Origin: Pseudomonas sp. FEN
Lineage (GTDB): Bacteria > Pseudomonadota > Gammaproteobacteria > Pseudomonadales > Pseudomonadaceae
Reading direction: 5' to 3'
Assembly (NCBI RefSeq): GCF_904067045.1
Contig: NZ_CAJFDC010000024.1
Coordinates: 124,001 to 188,000, forward strand
Length of the DNA stretch: 64,000 nucleotides
The notes under the pieces are model-generated. The model ran no database searches, was not told where the DNA came from, and saw only the letters and a list, made by a program, of their open reading frames with translations. The position numbers were made by a program, and so were the translations under genes. Every line of letters starts with the position of its first letter. Positions within the stretch are counted from its first letter, which is position 1. Below are positions 1 through 7,597 of the stretch, in pieces.

Positions 1-1
1 C

Positions 2-427
2 GGCGGTTCGATCACCGCGTTCTATACCGTGCTGTCCGAAGGCGACGATCAGCAGGACCCGATTGCCGATGCGGCGCGGGGCGTGCTCGATGGGCATATT
101 GTCCTGTCCCGCCGTCTGGCCGAGGAAGGCCACTATCCGGCGATCGATATCGAAGCGTCCATCAGCCGGGTCATGCCGGCGGTGGTCAGTCCCGAACACA
201 TGAGTCGTGCCCAACACTTCAAGCAGCTTTGGTCGCGCTACCAGCAGAGTCGTGATTTGATCAGTGTCGGTGCTTATGTGGCGGGTGGCGACCGTGAGAC
301 CGATACCGCGATTGCCTTGCAGCCTGCGATGGTCCAGTACCTGCGCCAGGGCTTGAACGACAATATCAGCCTGGGTGAAAGCGGCGCGCATCTGGCGTCG
401 GTGTTCGCTCCCGTGGCGGGTGGTTGA
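2..427 (+). CDS. fliI: Flagellum-specific ATPase FliI, C-terminal part (5' truncated by window edge)
   Basis: This is the last 141 codons of FliI, the hexameric ATPase at the cytoplasmic base of the flagellar type III export apparatus. It helps unload export substrates and chaperones with FliH and FliJ. The frame is open from base 2 and begins GGSITAFYTVLSEGDD, the conserved end of the ATP-binding core, where ATPases of this family read GSITAxYTVL. The C-terminal helical domain follows and includes the family-typical stretch HYPAIDIEASISRVMP. The Walker motifs lie upstream of the window. The stop at 425-427 is 6 bases before fliJ, so the two genes are in one operon. The identification is firm; only the N-terminus is missing. 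Confidence 0.97.
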   Translation, partial: GGSITAFYTVLSEGDDQQDPIADAARGVLDGHIVLSRRLAEEGHYPAIDIEASISRVMPAVVSPEHMSRAQHFKQLWSRYQQSRDLISVGAYVAGGDRETDTAIALQPAMVQYLRQGLNDNISLGESGAHLASVFAPVAGG

Positions 428-433
428 TCAATC

Positions 434-883
434 ATGGCCCTGAGCCGCGCCGCGCGTCTGACCCCGGTGGTCGACATGGCCGAAAGCGCCGAGCGCACGG
501 CGGTGCAGCGCCTTGGCTATTTCCAGGGGCAGGTGCGGGTCGCGCAAAACAAGCTGGAGGATCTCGAGCGTTTTCGCCTCGAATACCAGGAGCAATGGAT
601 ACAGCGTGGCAGCCTGGGCGTTTCCGGCCAATGGTTGTTGGGCTACCAGCAGTTCCTCACGCAGTTGGACACAGCGGTTGGCCAGCAGCGCCAGAGCCTG
701 GCCTGGCACCAGAACAACCTCGACAAGGCCCGCGAGGCCTGGCAACAGGCCTATGCCCGGGTCGAAGGCCTGCGCAAGCTGGTGCAACGCTATGTCGACG
801 AGGCGCGCCAGTTGGAAGACAAGCGTGAACAGAAGTTGCTGGATGAGCTGTCCCAGCGTTTACCACGGCAGAGTCCGTATTGA
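434..883 (+). CDS. fliJ: Flagellar export chaperone/stalk protein FliJ
   Basis: FliJ is a coiled-coil protein that sits in the FliI ring like the gamma stalk of F1 ATPase and contacts FlhA during export. The 149-residue product matches the family length of about 147. It is almost wholly helical and rich in Gln, Arg, Leu and Glu, with heptad-like spacing and no membrane segment. The ATG at 434 follows the fliI stop by 6 bases, which is the usual gene order. Sequence conservation is low in this family, so the call rests on length, composition and position directly after fliI. Confidence 0.95.
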   Translation: MALSRAARLTPVVDMAESAERTAVQRLGYFQGQVRVAQNKLEDLERFRLEYQEQWIQRGSLGVSGQWLLGYQQFLTQLDTAVGQQRQSLAWHQNNLDKAREAWQQAYARVEGLRKLVQRYVDEARQLEDKREQKLLDELSQRLPRQSPY

Positions 884-971
884 TCTGCAGGATTTTTGAC
901 GCTCACGGTTGCCCTACCCTCGGTGGGGTGCTAAACCTTGTACACGTCGCCACTGACAAGGAAGCAGGATC

Positions 972-1277
972 ATGGCTGTAGTCGTAGAAGTATCGCCCGA
1001 TGGCGCAAAATTGACGATTTCCATCAAAGGGCGTTTTGATTTTGGTAGGCATCAGGAATTTCGTGAGTCTTACGAGGGACTTGCCAAGAAACCGTCGTCC
1101 ATTGTGGTCGATCTGAAGGAAGCGACCTATCTGGACAGCTCCGCACTGGGTATGTTGCTTTTATTGCGCGATCACGCCGGTGGTGATAAATCCGATGTGC
1201 GGGTGATCAATAGCAACTCGGATGTGCGCAAGATCCTCGCTATCTCCAATTTCGACAAACTCTTCGACATCGGCTGA
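972..1277 (+). CDS. hsbA: STAS-domain anti-sigma factor antagonist, HsbA-like
   Basis: This 101-residue single STAS-domain protein is the anti-anti-sigma type partner of a partner-switching module. The phosphorylation loop is visible as YLDSSALGMLLLL, with candidate phosphoserines S56 and S57. In P. aeruginosa the equivalent protein HsbA is phosphorylated by the HsbR kinase domain. Depending on that state it binds the anti-sigma-28 factor FlgM or the diguanylate cyclase HsbD. The ATG at 972 follows a GGAAGCAGG ribosome-binding region. The gene is 5 bases upstream of the HsbR-like gene, and HptB follows, which reproduces the hsbA-hsbR-hptB order. The name is by homology of the whole module; the STAS family call itself is very firm. 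Confidence 0.88.
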   Translation: MAVVVEVSPDGAKLTISIKGRFDFGRHQEFRESYEGLAKKPSSIVVDLKEATYLDSSALGMLLLLRDHAGGDKSDVRVINSNSDVRKILAISNFDKLFDIG

Positions 1278-1282
1278 TAGCC

Positions 1283-2989
1283 ATGCAGTCGGGAGCAGAG
1301 TCGCTGACGGTATTGATCGCCGAAGACGGCGCGGCCGATCGGTTGCTGCTCTCGAGCATCGTCAGGCGCCAGGGGCACGCGGTGCTGACGGCCAGTAACG
1401 GCGCCGAGGCCGTCGCCGTGTTCGAGGCGCAACGGCCACAGCTGGTGCTGATGGACGCGATGATGCCGGTGATGGACGGTTTCGAGGCCGCGCGCAGGAT
1501 CAAGCTGCTGGCCGGCGAGTCGTTGGTGCCGATCATCTTCCTGACCTCCATGACCGAAGTCGATGGGTTGGTGCGTTGTCTGGAAGCCGGCGGCGACGAT
1601 TTTCTGGCCAAGCCCTACAATCAGGTGATCCTGGGCGCCAAGATCAAGGCCATGGACCGTCTCAGGCGTCTGCAGGACACCGTCCTGCAACAGCGCGACC
1701 TGATTGCCCGGCACCATGACTACCTGCTCAACGAGCAGCGGGTGGCCAAGGCGGTATTCGACAAGGTGGCCCATTCCGGCTGTCTGAACGCCCCGAATAT
1801 CCGTTACCTGCAGTCGCCTTATGCACTGTTCAACGGCGACCTGTTGCTGGCGGCCTATACCCCTGCCGGTGACATGCACGTGCTGCTTGGCGATTTTACC
1901 GGCCATGGCCTGCCGGCGGCGGTCGGGGCGATGCCGCTGGCGGAAGTGTTCTACGGCATGACCGCCAAGGGTTATGGTCTGCCGGAAACCCTGCGCGAGA
2001 TGAATGCCAAGCTCAAGCGCATCCTGCCGGTGGACATGTTCTGCTGTGCCACCTTTCTCTGCCTGAGCCCGCAGCGCCAGGTCGTGGAAGTGTGGAATGG
2101 CGGCATGCCGGACGGTTACCTGCATCGCGTGGCCACGGGGGAGCGCCAGCCGCTGGTGGCCCGGCATCTGCCCCTGGGGGTGCTGGGGGCCGAGGCGTTC
2201 GACCATCGCACCGATGTCTACCCCATGGCCCTGGGGGATCGGGTGTTCCTGCTTTCCGATGGGGTGATCGATACCTGCGACAGCGACGATCAGCTCTTCG
2301 GGGTGGGGCGCCTGCACGAGGTCTTCGAAGCCAATCTGGATCCGGACCGTCTGTTCGAGGAAATTCAGGAGGCCTTGCAGCGTTTTCACGGCGAAGCCCG
2401 GGACGATCTGAGCATGGTCCAGATCAGTCTTCCGGCCCCGGCACGTCAATTGTCGAGCGCCGTGGTCTATTCCGACAGCGGTGAATCCTGCCCGCTGGAC
2501 TGGTCGGTGAATTTCGAGTTTCGCGCGGCCACGCTCAAACGCTTCAACCCGTTGCCGTATCTGCTCCAATTGCTGATGGAAGTACATGGCCTGCGCACGC
2601 AGAGCGGGGCGCTCTATAGTGTCCTCGCCGAACTCTACTCCAACGCCCTGGAGCACGGTGTCCTGAACCTGGATTCGAGCCTCAAGCGCGATGTACGAGG
2701 ATTTGCGCAATACTATGAACAACGCAATCGGCGTCTGCTCGAACTGCGGGAGGGATTTGTGCGCGTGCGCCTGGAGGTGGTTCCGCAAGGAGAGGGCGGT
2801 CGGTTGTGCATACAGGTCGAGGACAGCGGCAACGGTTTTGACGTGGCGCAGGTCATGGCGCGTCCAGTGGCGGTCGATCGGCTGTCGGGGCGTGGTGTGG
2901 GGCTGGTTCGTCAGCTCGGTCGCAATGCCAGCTGGTCGGACAATGGGCGCAGTGCCCACGTGGAGTTTTCGTGGGAGGCTCAGGCATAA
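1283..2989 (+). CDS. hsbR: Response regulator with PP2C phosphatase and anti-sigma kinase domains, HsbR-like
   Basis: Three domains are visible in 568 residues. The first is a receiver domain (about 1-125) with the acidic pair E14/D15 and phosphoacceptor D58 in LMDAMMPVMDG. The second is a SpoIIE/PP2C-type phosphatase (about 175-390) with metal-binding motifs GDFTGHGLPA, SDGVID and DDLSM. The third is a C-terminal GHKL kinase fold of RsbW type (about 430-565) with N-box ELYSNALEHG and glycine motifs DSGNGF and GRGVGL. In P. aeruginosa HsbR, phosphotransfer from HptB switches the protein between kinase and phosphatase action on HsbA. The gene lies between hsbA (5-base gap) and hptB (overlapping or adjacent). 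All three active sites look intact, so a bifunctional enzyme is expected. Confidence 0.9.
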   Translation: MQSGAESLTVLIAEDGAADRLLLSSIVRRQGHAVLTASNGAEAVAVFEAQRPQLVLMDAMMPVMDGFEAARRIKLLAGESLVPIIFLTSMTEVDGLVRCLEAGGDDFLAKPYNQVILGAKIKAMDRLRRLQDTVLQQRDLIARHHDYLLNEQRVAKAVFDKVAHSGCLNAPNIRYLQSPYALFNGDLLLAAYTPAGDMHVLLGDFTGHGLPAAVGAMPLAEVFYGMTAKGYGLPETLREMNAKLKRILPVDMFCCATFLCLSPQRQVVEVWNGGMPDGYLHRVATGERQPLVARHLPLGVLGAEAFDHRTDVYPMALGDRVFLLSDGVIDTCDSDDQLFGVGRLHEVFEANLDPDRLFEEIQEALQRFHGEARDDLSMVQISLPAPARQLSSAVVYSDSGESCPLDWSVNFEFRAATLKRFNPLPYLLQLLMEVHGLRTQSGALYSVLAELYSNALEHGVLNLDSSLKRDVRGFAQYYEQRNRRLLELREGFVRVRLEVVPQGEGGRLCIQVEDSGNGFDVAQVMARPVAVDRLSGRGVGLVRQLGRNASWSDNGRSAHVEFSWEAQA

Positions 2990-3018
2990 TTCGCAGGTCA
3001 GGAGCAGGGAGCGATCAA

Positions 3019-3375
3019 GTGGACAACGATATGGAGCATCTGGATCGTGATGCACTCAGTGCGTTGCAGGAGATCATGGAAGATGAGTATCCGCTGTTGC
3101 TGGATACTTTTCTCGAGGACTCGGGAAAACGCCTGGGACAGTTGCATCAGGCGAGCAACGCCGTGGATCTCGGTGCGCTGGCGCACAGCTTCAAGGGCAG
3201 CAGCAGCAACATGGGCGCGCTGCGCCTGGCCGAGCTTTGTCGTCAGTTGGAGCTGCTTGCCACGCAACTGCCGCTGGTCGGTGTCGAAGAACTGATCAAC
3301 CAGATTGATCGGGAATATGAGCTGGTGCGGTGCTTTTACGAGACCGAACGCGAGCGCTTTCCGGTCAGACCCTAG
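3019..3375 (+). CDS. hptB: Histidine phosphotransfer (Hpt) protein, HptB-like
   Basis: This small Hpt domain protein relays phosphate from hybrid sensor kinases to the HsbR receiver domain. The phosphorylatable histidine is H56 in AHSFKGSSSNMGA, which matches the Hpt consensus HxLKGxSxxxG. The GTG at 3019 is preferred as the start, giving 118 residues, because an AGGGAG ribosome-binding site lies 7 bases upstream. An in-frame ATG at 2971 would overlap the end of hsbR by 19 bases and add 16 non-conserved residues; an ATG at 3031 is also possible. The position after hsbR and before fliK puts this phosphorelay inside the flagellar locus. Confidence 0.88.
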   Translation: MDNDMEHLDRDALSALQEIMEDEYPLLLDTFLEDSGKRLGQLHQASNAVDLGALAHSFKGSSSNMGALRLAELCRQLELLATQLPLVGVEELINQIDREYELVRCFYETERERFPVRP

Positions 3376-3409
3376 CGCGAGGGTGGGGCGCGCCCGCCAA
3401 GGGGCAGAT

Positions 3410-3426
3410 TGGCCCGAACCTTGCTA
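3410..3426 (+). promoter_or_regulatory. Sigma-54 (RpoN) promoter of fliK
   Basis: The sequence TGGCCCGAACCTTGCTA matches the -24/-12 consensus TGGCACG-N4-TTGCT with one change. The invariant GG (3411-3412) and GC (3423-3424) are separated by exactly 10 bases. Transcription would start near 3436, about 40 bases before the fliK ATG at 3475. FleQ with RpoN is the known activator of class II flagellar promoters in Pseudomonas. Confidence 0.75.
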
Positions 3427-3474
3427 TTACTCCCTGTACTGTACTTACGACCCCTGTGCAGCGGAGATCGTGTT

Positions 3475-4971
3475 ATGCCACTTGCCCCCAATTCGCTCCT
3501 CCAGGCCACCGCTGCCGTCAAGCCGCAGGCGGACCCTGTCATTCCCGCGCCGACGGCTGTCGCAACGCCCAAGGACAATGCTTTCAGCTTTGCCCAGGTC
3601 TACCGGGATACGCAGAGCAATCCGGTCAAGGTTGCCATGAATCCGCTCAAGACGACGCCGGACAAGGCCCCTGTGCTGCCTTCCAAACCGGATGCGCCGG
3701 CCAGCAAAGCCAGCAACACGGATGCCGCCTCGCCGTCGTCGGTTGCCGGTAGCGGCAAATCCTTGCCTGCCGACAAATCGGCAAAGGCGGATGACAAGAC
3801 GGCGTCTGCTGCTGACAAGACGGCATCCGCTGATGGCAAGAGTGCCACGGACAAGACGACGGCCGACGGCACCACTGCCTCGACCGATGCCTCGAAATCT
3901 GGCGACAAGAGCGCTTCCGGCGGCGACGCCAAGAGTGTGGCCAGCGATACGCCAGTCGCCGTGGCGACGCCGGATCCGAGCGTCGATCCGGCCTTGCTCC
4001 AGGCTGCCGCAACGCCACCAGCCCCCGCGCCCGCCGCAGCCACGCCGGTCGATCCGGCGGTGCTCCAGGCGCCCCTGGCTGCGACCACGCCGGCCGCGGT
4101 GACCACGTCGACCGCTACCGGTGATTTCGATCCGGCCGCCGACCCGCTGGACAATCTGCCGGCGGTACGCCTGGCCATGGAGCAGGGCGGTCACGTATCG
4201 AGTGGCAGTCAGGCCTCGGCGAAATCCACCGACAGCACCGGGACCAACACCGGTACCAATGCCACCGATTCGACGCTGGCGCAGAACCCGGTCAATAACG
4301 TCGTCACCCTGCTGGATCAGAAGACCGATCCCGGTAGCAGCGGCCAGGGTGGCGACAAATCCTTCAAGACCTTGATCGATGACGGTCTGAAAGATATCAA
4401 GAGTGCCTCCAGCGATACCCGGGTCGATGATTTCGCCAATCGCCTGGCGGCCCTGACCCAGGCGGCCACGCCCAAGACCGCGAATGCGCTGCCGGCCAGC
4501 CAGCCGTTGGCGATGCATCAGAGCGGCTGGAGCGAAGAGGTGGTCAATCGGGTCATGTACCTCTCCAGCGCCAATCTCAAGTCGGCGGAGATCCAGTTGC
4601 AACCCGCCGAACTGGGGCGCCTGGATATCAAGGTGAACATGTCAGCCGACCAGCCGACGCAGATCAGCTTCATCAGTGCCCATGCCGGGGTGCGCGACGC
4701 CCTGGAAGGCAACATGCCGCGCCTGCGCGACATGCTGCAACAGCAAGGTCTTGGGCAGGCCGATGTCACGGTTTCCGACCAGGCCCGTGGTTGGGCTGGC
4801 CAGGGCCAGGGCGCGCAGCAGCAACAGCAGCAGGCGCAGAAAGGTGGCAACACTGGCGGTAGCCTGAGTGGCGACAGTCAGGACGAGCTGTCCATTGCCG
4901 CGGTCGGCGAGGCGGCGGCGGTCAGCTCCAGCGTGGTGGTAGGCTCCAGCGCGGTCGACTATTACGCCTGA
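3475..4971 (+). CDS. fliK: Flagellar hook-length control protein FliK
   Basis: FliK measures hook length during export and triggers the FlhB switch from hook to filament substrates. The product has 498 residues. The N-terminal two thirds are low-complexity and rich in Ala, Asp, Lys, Ser and Thr, with degenerate tandem units such as DKTASA, which is typical of the flexible ruler. The conserved globular C-terminal domain (about 350-450) contains ELGRLDIKVNM and a region resembling the FliK Flg_hook family, ending in a Gln-rich tail. The ATG at 3475 is chosen because it follows GGAG at 3462 and gives MPLAPNS; an upstream in-frame ATG at 3409 lies before the sigma-54 site and is rejected. Confidence 0.93.
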   Translation: MPLAPNSLLQATAAVKPQADPVIPAPTAVATPKDNAFSFAQVYRDTQSNPVKVAMNPLKTTPDKAPVLPSKPDAPASKASNTDAASPSSVAGSGKSLPADKSAKADDKTASAADKTASADGKSATDKTTADGTTASTDASKSGDKSASGGDAKSVASDTPVAVATPDPSVDPALLQAAATPPAPAPAAATPVDPAVLQAPLAATTPAAVTTSTATGDFDPAADPLDNLPAVRLAMEQGGHVSSGSQASAKSTDSTGTNTGTNATDSTLAQNPVNNVVTLLDQKTDPGSSGQGGDKSFKTLIDDGLKDIKSASSDTRVDDFANRLAALTQAATPKTANALPASQPLAMHQSGWSEEVVNRVMYLSSANLKSAEIQLQPAELGRLDIKVNMSADQPTQISFISAHAGVRDALEGNMPRLRDMLQQQGLGQADVTVSDQARGWAGQGQGAQQQQQQAQKGGNTGGSLSGDSQDELSIAAVGEAAAVSSSVVVGSSAVDYYA

Positions 4972-5018
4972 TCCCATGTCGGACACCGCGGTGTGCACGG
5001 GGTTTCCCAGTGTGCATT

Positions 5019-5046
5019 TGTAGGAGCCAGCAAGCTGGCTCCTACA
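5019..5046. repeat. REP-type palindrome between fliK and fliL
   Basis: TGTAGGAGCCAGC and GCTGGCTCCTACA form a perfect 13-bp inverted repeat with a 2-base loop. The core GTAGGAGC...GCTCCTAC is the common REP unit of fluorescens-group pseudomonads. It lies between the fliK stop and the sigma-54 site of fliL, where it could end or stabilise the fliK transcript. Confidence 0.8.
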
Positions 5047-5090
5047 GGTTCCGTTGTATTTCAAAGACTGTATTTCTCTTATGCCCAATC

Positions 5091-5106
5091 TGGCATAACA
5101 CTTGCT
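5091..5106 (+). promoter_or_regulatory. Sigma-54 (RpoN) promoter of the fliL operon
   Basis: TGGCATAACACTTGCT is a near-perfect -24/-12 element, with GG (5092-5093) and GC (5104-5105) separated by 10 bases. The predicted start is near 5116, about 40 bases before the fliL ATG. This fits the known class II control of fliLMNOPQR-flhB by FleQ and RpoN in Pseudomonas. Confidence 0.82.
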
Positions 5107-5156
5107 CCAGCCTTGCCGTGCGACTATGAAAAATCGAATAGTGACGGATTATTGGC

Positions 5157-5663
5157 ATGGCGAAGAGCGAAGCAGCGGTAAAAGAACCCGGCAGTAAAAG
5201 CAAACTCAAGCTCATCATCGTCATTGTGCTGGGCGCACTGCTGGCCATCGGCTTGTCGGTGGGCGCGACCTGGTACTTCATGCACAGTGCCCAGAGCAAA
5301 CCGGCTCCGGCCCCTGTCGAAACCAGCAGCAGCACCAAGCCACCGGCGATTTTCGAGTCGATGGCGCCGGCCTTCGTCACCAACTTCAAGGATGCCTCCG
5401 GTCGCCAGCGCTACATGCAGGTGAGCATCACGCTGCTGGCGCGCAACCAGGCCGACCTGGATGCCCTGAAAGTCCACATGCCGGTGATCCGCAACAACCT
5501 GGTGATGCTGTTCTCCGGGCAGACCTACGAAACCCTCGCCACCCCGGTCGGTCAGGAATTGCTGCGTCAGAAAGCTACTGCCAGCGTGCAGGAAGTGGCG
5601 CAGAAGGAAGTCGGCAAAGTGGTGGTTGAACAGCTGCTCTTCACTAACTACGTATTGCAGTAG
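5157..5663 (+). CDS. fliL: Flagellar basal body-associated protein FliL
   Basis: FliL is an inner-membrane protein that encircles or supports the MotAB-type stator units and influences torque and swarming. The 168-residue product has a short basic cytoplasmic N-terminus, one membrane segment at about residues 19-44 (LKLIIVIVLGALLAIGLSVG), a Pro/Ser linker and a periplasmic domain ending in VVEQLLFTNYVLQ, a typical FliL C-terminus. It is the first gene downstream of the sigma-54 site at 5091 and is followed after 9 bases by fliM. Confidence 0.95.
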   Translation: MAKSEAAVKEPGSKSKLKLIIVIVLGALLAIGLSVGATWYFMHSAQSKPAPAPVETSSSTKPPAIFESMAPAFVTNFKDASGRQRYMQVSITLLARNQADLDALKVHMPVIRNNLVMLFSGQTYETLATPVGQELLRQKATASVQEVAQKEVGKVVVEQLLFTNYVLQ

Positions 5664-5672
5664 GATCACGAC

Positions 5673-6641
5673 ATGGCCGTGCAGGATCTGCTGTCCCAGG
5701 ATGAGATCGATGCCCTCTTGCACGGCGTCGATGACGGTCTGGTGCAGACCGAAACCGCTGCCGAGCCCGGCAGTGTCAAAAGTTATGATCTGACCAGCCA
5801 GGATCGCATCGTCCGCGGACGCATGCCGACCCTGGAGATGATCAACGAACGTTTCGCCCGCTACACCCGCATCAGCATGTTCAACATGCTGCGCCGCTCC
5901 GCCGATGTGGCGGTCGGTGGCGTGCAGGTGATGAAGTTTGGCGAATACGTGCATTCGCTCTATGTTCCCACCAGCCTCAACCTGGTGAAGATCAAGCCGC
6001 TGCGCGGTACCGCGCTGTTCATCCTTGATGCCAAGCTGGTGTTCAAGCTGGTGGACAACTTTTTCGGTGGCGATGGCCGCCATGCCAAGATCGAAGGCCG
6101 TGAATTCACGCCCACCGAACTGCGAGTAGTGCGCATGGTGCTGGAGCAGGCGTTCATCGACCTCAAGGAGGCCTGGCAGGCGATCATGGAAGTCAATTTC
6201 GAGTACATCAACTCGGAAGTGAACCCGGCCATGGCCAACATCGTCGGTCCGAGCGAGGCGGTGGTGGTGTCCACCTTCCATATTGAACTCGATGGCGGCG
6301 GCGGCGACCTGCACGTGACCATGCCGTACTCGATGATCGAGCCGGTGCGTGAGATGCTCGACGCCGGTTTCCAGTCCGACCTCGACGACCAGGACGAGCG
6401 CTGGGTCAAGGCCCTGCGCGAAGACGTGCTGGACGTGGCCGTGCCCCTCAGTGCCACGGTTGCCCGTCGCCAGTTGCGCCTGCGGGATATCCTGCATATG
6501 CAGCCAGGCGATGTGATTCCGGTGGAGTTGCCGGAGGACATGGTCATGCGCGCCAATGGCGTGCCATCGTTCAAGGTCAAGCTCGGTTCCCACAAGGGCA
6601 ACCTGGCGCTGCAAGTGATTGAAGCGATCGAGCGCCGTTAG
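5673..6641 (+). CDS. fliM: Flagellar motor switch protein FliM
   Basis: FliM is the C-ring protein that binds phosphorylated CheY and changes rotation direction. The 322-residue product starts with the CheY-binding segment LLSQDEIDALLHGV. The middle CheC-like domain carries the GGxG-type element (FFGGDGRHAKIEGREFTP), and a C-terminal SpoA domain is shared with FliN (about 245-320, with MQPGDVIPVELPEDM). Length and motifs match the family throughout. The gene sits between fliL and fliN in the expected operon. Confidence 0.98.
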   Translation: MAVQDLLSQDEIDALLHGVDDGLVQTETAAEPGSVKSYDLTSQDRIVRGRMPTLEMINERFARYTRISMFNMLRRSADVAVGGVQVMKFGEYVHSLYVPTSLNLVKIKPLRGTALFILDAKLVFKLVDNFFGGDGRHAKIEGREFTPTELRVVRMVLEQAFIDLKEAWQAIMEVNFEYINSEVNPAMANIVGPSEAVVVSTFHIELDGGGGDLHVTMPYSMIEPVREMLDAGFQSDLDDQDERWVKALREDVLDVAVPLSATVARRQLRLRDILHMQPGDVIPVELPEDMVMRANGVPSFKVKLGSHKGNLALQVIEAIERR

Positions 6642-6697
6642 GGGATCGATCAGGCATGTGCTGTGTTAACTGATTTTCTGCTCGCCGAGGACAACTG

Positions 6698-7165
6698 ATG
6701 GCTGACGAACACGATATGACTTCCGCGGACGACCAGGCCCTGGCCGATGAATGGGCGGCTGCCCTGGAAGAAACTGGCGACGCCAGCCAGTCCGATATCG
6801 ATGCCTTGCTGGCGGCCGATTCCGGCACGGCGTCGAGCTCCAACCGCCTGCCCATGGAAGAGTTTGGCAGTGTGCCCAAGAGCCACGAGCCGGTGACCCT
6901 GGACGGTCCGAACCTGGAAGTGATCCTGGACATTCCGGTGTCGATTTCCATGGAGGTCGGCAGCACCGATATCAATATCCGCAACCTGCTGCAATTGAAC
7001 CAGGGGTCGGTGATCGAGCTTGATCGCCTGGCTGGCGAGCCGTTGGACGTATTGGTCAATGGCACGCTGATCGCCCACGGTGAAGTGGTGGTGGTCAACG
7101 AGAAGTTCGGTATCCGTCTGACCGACGTGATCAGTCCGAGCGAACGCATCAAGAAGTTGCGCTGA
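6698..7165 (+). CDS. fliN: Flagellar motor switch protein FliN
   Basis: FliN forms the lower part of the C-ring and helps dock the FliH-FliI export complex. This 155-residue form has an acidic N-terminal extension (about 1-70) of the kind found in Pseudomonas and a C-terminal SpoA domain (about 80-150) with DIPVSISMEVGSTDINIR and VLVNGTLIAHGEVVVV. The GAGGA ribosome-binding site lies 6-10 bases before the ATG. The stop at 7163-7165 abuts the fliO start at 7166, so the two genes are probably translationally coupled. Confidence 0.97.
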   Translation: MADEHDMTSADDQALADEWAAALEETGDASQSDIDALLAADSGTASSSNRLPMEEFGSVPKSHEPVTLDGPNLEVILDIPVSISMEVGSTDINIRNLLQLNQGSVIELDRLAGEPLDVLVNGTLIAHGEVVVVNEKFGIRLTDVISPSERIKKLR

Positions 7166-7597
7166 ATGAGCAGGCTTCTCGGCATCTTGCTGCTGTCGCC
7201 CTTCAGTGTCTGGGCGGCGGAACCGCTGAACACGGCCGCGACGGTTGCGCCGAGCGCGGGTGGCGGCATGGCCGGGCAGTTGACGCAACTGGTGCTCGGC
7301 TTGCTGCTGGTGCTGGGGATCATCTTTGTCCTCGCCTGGTTGTTGCGCCGTGTGCAACAGGTGGGGCCGGGGGGCAAGGCGCAGGTGATCGAACTGATCG
7401 GCTCGCGGGCCCTTGGGCCGCGCGACCGTCTGGTGCTGGTGCAGGTCGGCAACGAGCAGATCCTGCTCGGGCTGACGCCGGGCACGATCACCCCGTTGCA
7501 TGTGCTCAAGGAGCCGGTCCAGGTGCCGAGCGGCGAACAGGCCACGCCTGAATTCGCTCAACGCCTGATGGAAATGCTGGGTAAGGATAAGAAGTGA
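7166..7597 (+). CDS. fliO: Flagellar biosynthesis protein FliO
   Basis: FliO is a membrane scaffold for assembly of the FliP pore and is not part of the finished export gate. The 143-residue protein has an apparent signal peptide (residues 1-18, ending VWAAE), a periplasmic linker and one strong membrane segment at about 43-63 (LVLGLLLVLGIIFVLAWLL). A cytoplasmic domain follows with the conserved IGSRALGPRDRLVLVQVG element. It overlaps fliP by 4 bases (ATGA), typical of coupled translation. Confidence 0.94.
   Translation: MSRLLGILLLSPFSVWAAEPLNTAATVAPSAGGGMAGQLTQLVLGLLLVLGIIFVLAWLLRRVQQVGPGGKAQVIELIGSRALGPRDRLVLVQVGNEQILLGLTPGTITPLHVLKEPVQVPSGEQATPEFAQRLMEMLGKDKK

Noticed and set aside
1172..3055. 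Long minus-strand open frame of 627 codons opposite hsbA-hsbR
   Set aside because: Product is His/Gln/Arg-rich with no family pattern; it is the antisense shadow of the GC-rich hsbR gene.
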